Shown: piece after piece, positions 7,192 to 8,666 of the stretch
Numbering within the stretch: the stretch's first letter is position 1
Layout of the letters: every line of letters begins with the position of its first letter
Source of the DNA: Cyclobacteriaceae bacterium
GTDB lineage: Bacteria; Bacteroidota; Bacteroidia; Cytophagales; Cyclobacteriaceae
NCBI GenBank assembly: GCA_030589835.1
Contig: JAUUZS010000151.1
Location: forward strand, 1-8,666
Length of the DNA: 8,666 nt
Direction of reading: 5' to 3'
Notes under the pieces: model-generated
Told to the model about the DNA's origin: nothing
Database searches by the model: none
What the model saw: the letters and a program-made list of their open reading frames with translations, nothing else
Translations under genes and position numbers: made by a program

Positions 7192-8666
7192 ATGCGGAAA
7201 ACCGAAAAACATATCAAAATTTCTGTAAAGGCGGTCATCGTGTTTACTGCAGCTTTATGGATGTTGTTTTTAGGCTCCGCCCCGAGCTGTTTAGCAGATG
7301 ATTTTTATTGGGTTGGCGGAACAGGCAAATGGTCTGATTATAAAAAGCATTGGATGAAAACATCTGCCGGCACCATTACCCATGGAAGAGTACCTTCTAT
7401 TCTGGATAATGTATTCTTTGATGGCAATTCCTTCAGTGAGGATGATCAGTCAATACAAATAGATATTCTTATTGCGGAAGTCAATGACGTGGACTTTTCC
7501 GGGGTTTCAACATCGGTATCCATAGATATTATTTCAGGAGGAAGGGATCTGACGGTGTATGGATCAATACAATGGAACGAAAATGTCATCAGCAACCTTG
7601 CAAATCTTATTATTGCTGCCAAATCTGAAAATGTAGATTTTCAGACTGCCGGGGTTTTTATAGCCAATCAACTCACCTTTATAAATTCAAAGGATATTGA
7701 ACTTACAACAGAAAATCAACCAATCTGTAACTCCTTTTACCTGTTAGGAATAGGAACAGTGAGCCTGAATGATTCCCTACGCGTTATTGGTGAGGTGCGT
7801 GTTGGTAATGGCACATTCAATACAAAAAGCCAATATATTGAGGTTCCGGTATTTTCCTGCTCAGGATCTTCAGCAAAAATCAATCTGACGAATTCCGTCG
7901 TTGAGGTCAACAAATGGCAAATGAATGCAATACATACCTTGTCTACCGGCAATTCACACATTAAGATAAATAATCCATACGACGGATATTTTAATGGGGG
8001 AAGTTTAACGTATTACGATGTCACCTTATGCGGGAAAATTTCGCTTCATGGTGACAATACATTTCACGAGCTTACTTTTTGTGAAGCATCTGATATCGAC
8101 CTCCAATATGGAAGCACTCAACAATTTACCCAACTAATTGCTAAAGGTACTCCCGGCAAGCCAATTCGTATAGCATCAGATGAATTTGAACAACAAGCCT
8201 ACCTGCGCCAAAATAGCGGTACTACCGAGGCCACATCACTAATTTTGGAGGATGTGCACGCTGTTGGAGGCGCCACTTTCAAAGCATTGCGTTCTGTTGA
8301 TTTAGGGAATGTAATGGGTTGGGATATCTCTGCGCCGCTTAAAACCACCTTTTACTGGGTAGGAGGATCAGGTAATTGGTCCGATTATGAAAATCATTGG
8401 TCTACTACTTCAGGGGGCACTATTTTTCATGATGCACTGCCTTCGGTCTATGACGATGTGATTTTTGACGAAAATTCCTTTTCATCCAATTCAAAAGTGA
8501 CCATAGACCTATATCATGCCTACAGCGGAAATATAGATTGCAGAGGTGTTGATACACCGGTTGATTTTGAGCCTGGAACTGATTCTAATGGCATCACCTA
8601 CTCTTTAGGAAAACTTCATGTATTTGGATCTTTTTATTTTAATGAGCTTGCAAACAGCAGCTTGAA
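7192..8666 (+). CDS. Large secreted repeat protein, probable T9SS substrate (3' end beyond window)
   Basis: Open reading frame of 491 codons with no stop before the window edge, so the true protein is larger. The ATG follows the PorP/SprF stop by 6 bp. The N-terminus is a signal peptide: basic residues to about 13, a hydrophobic run 14-28, probable cleavage after Ala35 in SCLA-DD. Cys33 has Ala-Pro-Ser before it, which is a poor lipobox. The mature part consists of units of about 349 residues. Unit 1 (38-386) opens with FYWVGGTGKWSDY--HW and closes near DLGNVMGWD (370-378); unit 2 opens at 387 and is cut at 491. The body between is rich in beta-branched, Asn, Asp and Gly residues with short strands, as expected for a beta-helix or beta-sandwich surface protein. 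Similar motif-bearing proteins in Bacteroidota often end in a T9SS C-terminal sorting domain, which cannot be checked here. No catalytic motif was recognised; an adhesin or surface-layer role is inference. Confidence 0.85.
   Translation, partial: MRKTEKHIKISVKAVIVFTAALWMLFLGSAPSCLADDFYWVGGTGKWSDYKKHWMKTSAGTITHGRVPSILDNVFFDGNSFSEDDQSIQIDILIAEVNDVDFSGVSTSVSIDIISGGRDLTVYGSIQWNENVISNLANLIIAAKSENVDFQTAGVFIANQLTFINSKDIELTTENQPICNSFYLLGIGTVSLNDSLRVIGEVRVGNGTFNTKSQYIEVPVFSCSGSSAKINLTNSVVEVNKWQMNAIHTLSTGNSHIKINNPYDGYFNGGSLTYYDVTLCGKISLHGDNTFHELTFCEASDIDLQYGSTQQFTQLIAKGTPGKPIRIASDEFEQQAYLRQNSGTTEATSLILEDVHAVGGATFKALRSVDLGNVMGWDISAPLKTTFYWVGGSGNWSDYENHWSTTSGGTIFHDALPSVYDDVIFDENSFSSNSKVTIDLYHAYSGNIDCRGVDTPVDFEPGTDSNGITYSLGKLHVFGSFYFNELANSSL
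7303..7434 (+). repeat. Protein repeat unit 1, opening motif
   Basis: Encodes residues 38-81 of the large secreted protein. It aligns without gaps to residues 387-430 with 28 of 44 identical residues. Shared positions include FYWVGG, WSDY, HW, GTI, the PS pair, and FD followed by NSF. It follows the predicted signal-peptide cleavage site directly, so the unit starts the mature protein. Confidence 0.85.
8350..8481 (+). repeat. Protein repeat unit 2, opening motif
   Basis: Encodes residues 387-430, the second copy of the opening motif, exactly 1047 bp (349 codons) after the first. Similarity weakens but continues downstream: a short strand, then a D-x-x-GV turn (449-453 here, 101-105 in unit 1) and a V-GS segment (477-480 here, 122-125 in unit 1). 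The codons differ at many positions, so this is an old duplication rather than a recent copy. Confidence 0.8.

Noticed and set aside
7737..7961. Minus-strand reading frame within the large secreted protein gene
   Set aside because: The plus-strand frame is open for 491 codons with clear repeated motifs; the minus frame is its shadow.

Overview
The window looks like chromosomal DNA of a member of the Bacteroidota. The main reasons are a PorP/SprF-family outer-membrane protein of the type IX secretion system (T9SS), a long secreted repeat protein with the FYWVGG-G-WSDY-HW motif common in this phylum, AT-rich spacers, and A-rich leaders without clear Shine-Dalgarno sites. The class cannot be fixed from this window; a Saprospiria-, Chitinophagia- or Cytophagia-like organism would fit.

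Positions 71-4151 (+) hold a complete L-arabinose catabolic operon in the order araD-araB-araA. AraA isomerises L-arabinose to L-ribulose, AraB phosphorylates it to L-ribulose 5-phosphate, and AraD epimerises that to D-xylulose 5-phosphate, which enters the pentose phosphate pathway. All three proteins are full length with their catalytic residues intact. No transporter or regulator lies inside the window.

The spacers of this operon are unusual. Just after each of the three stop codons is a degenerate array with a 7-bp period, and each array has a different sequence. The one after araD also forms a canonical G-quadruplex motif. The one after araA forms the left arm of a long imperfect hairpin (4157-4277). 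The right arm and tail of that hairpin element (4268-4319) recur as a direct repeat at 1-52, immediately upstream of araD, so the operon sits between two copies of a dispersed-looking repeat.

Positions 4353-5654 (-) hold two unrelated-looking genes: a small antibiotic-biosynthesis-monooxygenase-fold (ABM) protein, convergent with araA, and an exported TraB/GumN-family protein. A gene-free AT-rich spacer of about 480 bp (5655-6132) separates them from the next, divergent unit.

Positions 6133-8666 (+) hold a PorP/SprF-family protein followed after 6 bp by the 5' part of a large secreted repeat protein that runs off the window. The pair is probably a T9SS substrate with its dedicated outer-membrane partner. 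The large protein is built of units of about 349 residues; one full unit and the start of a second are visible.
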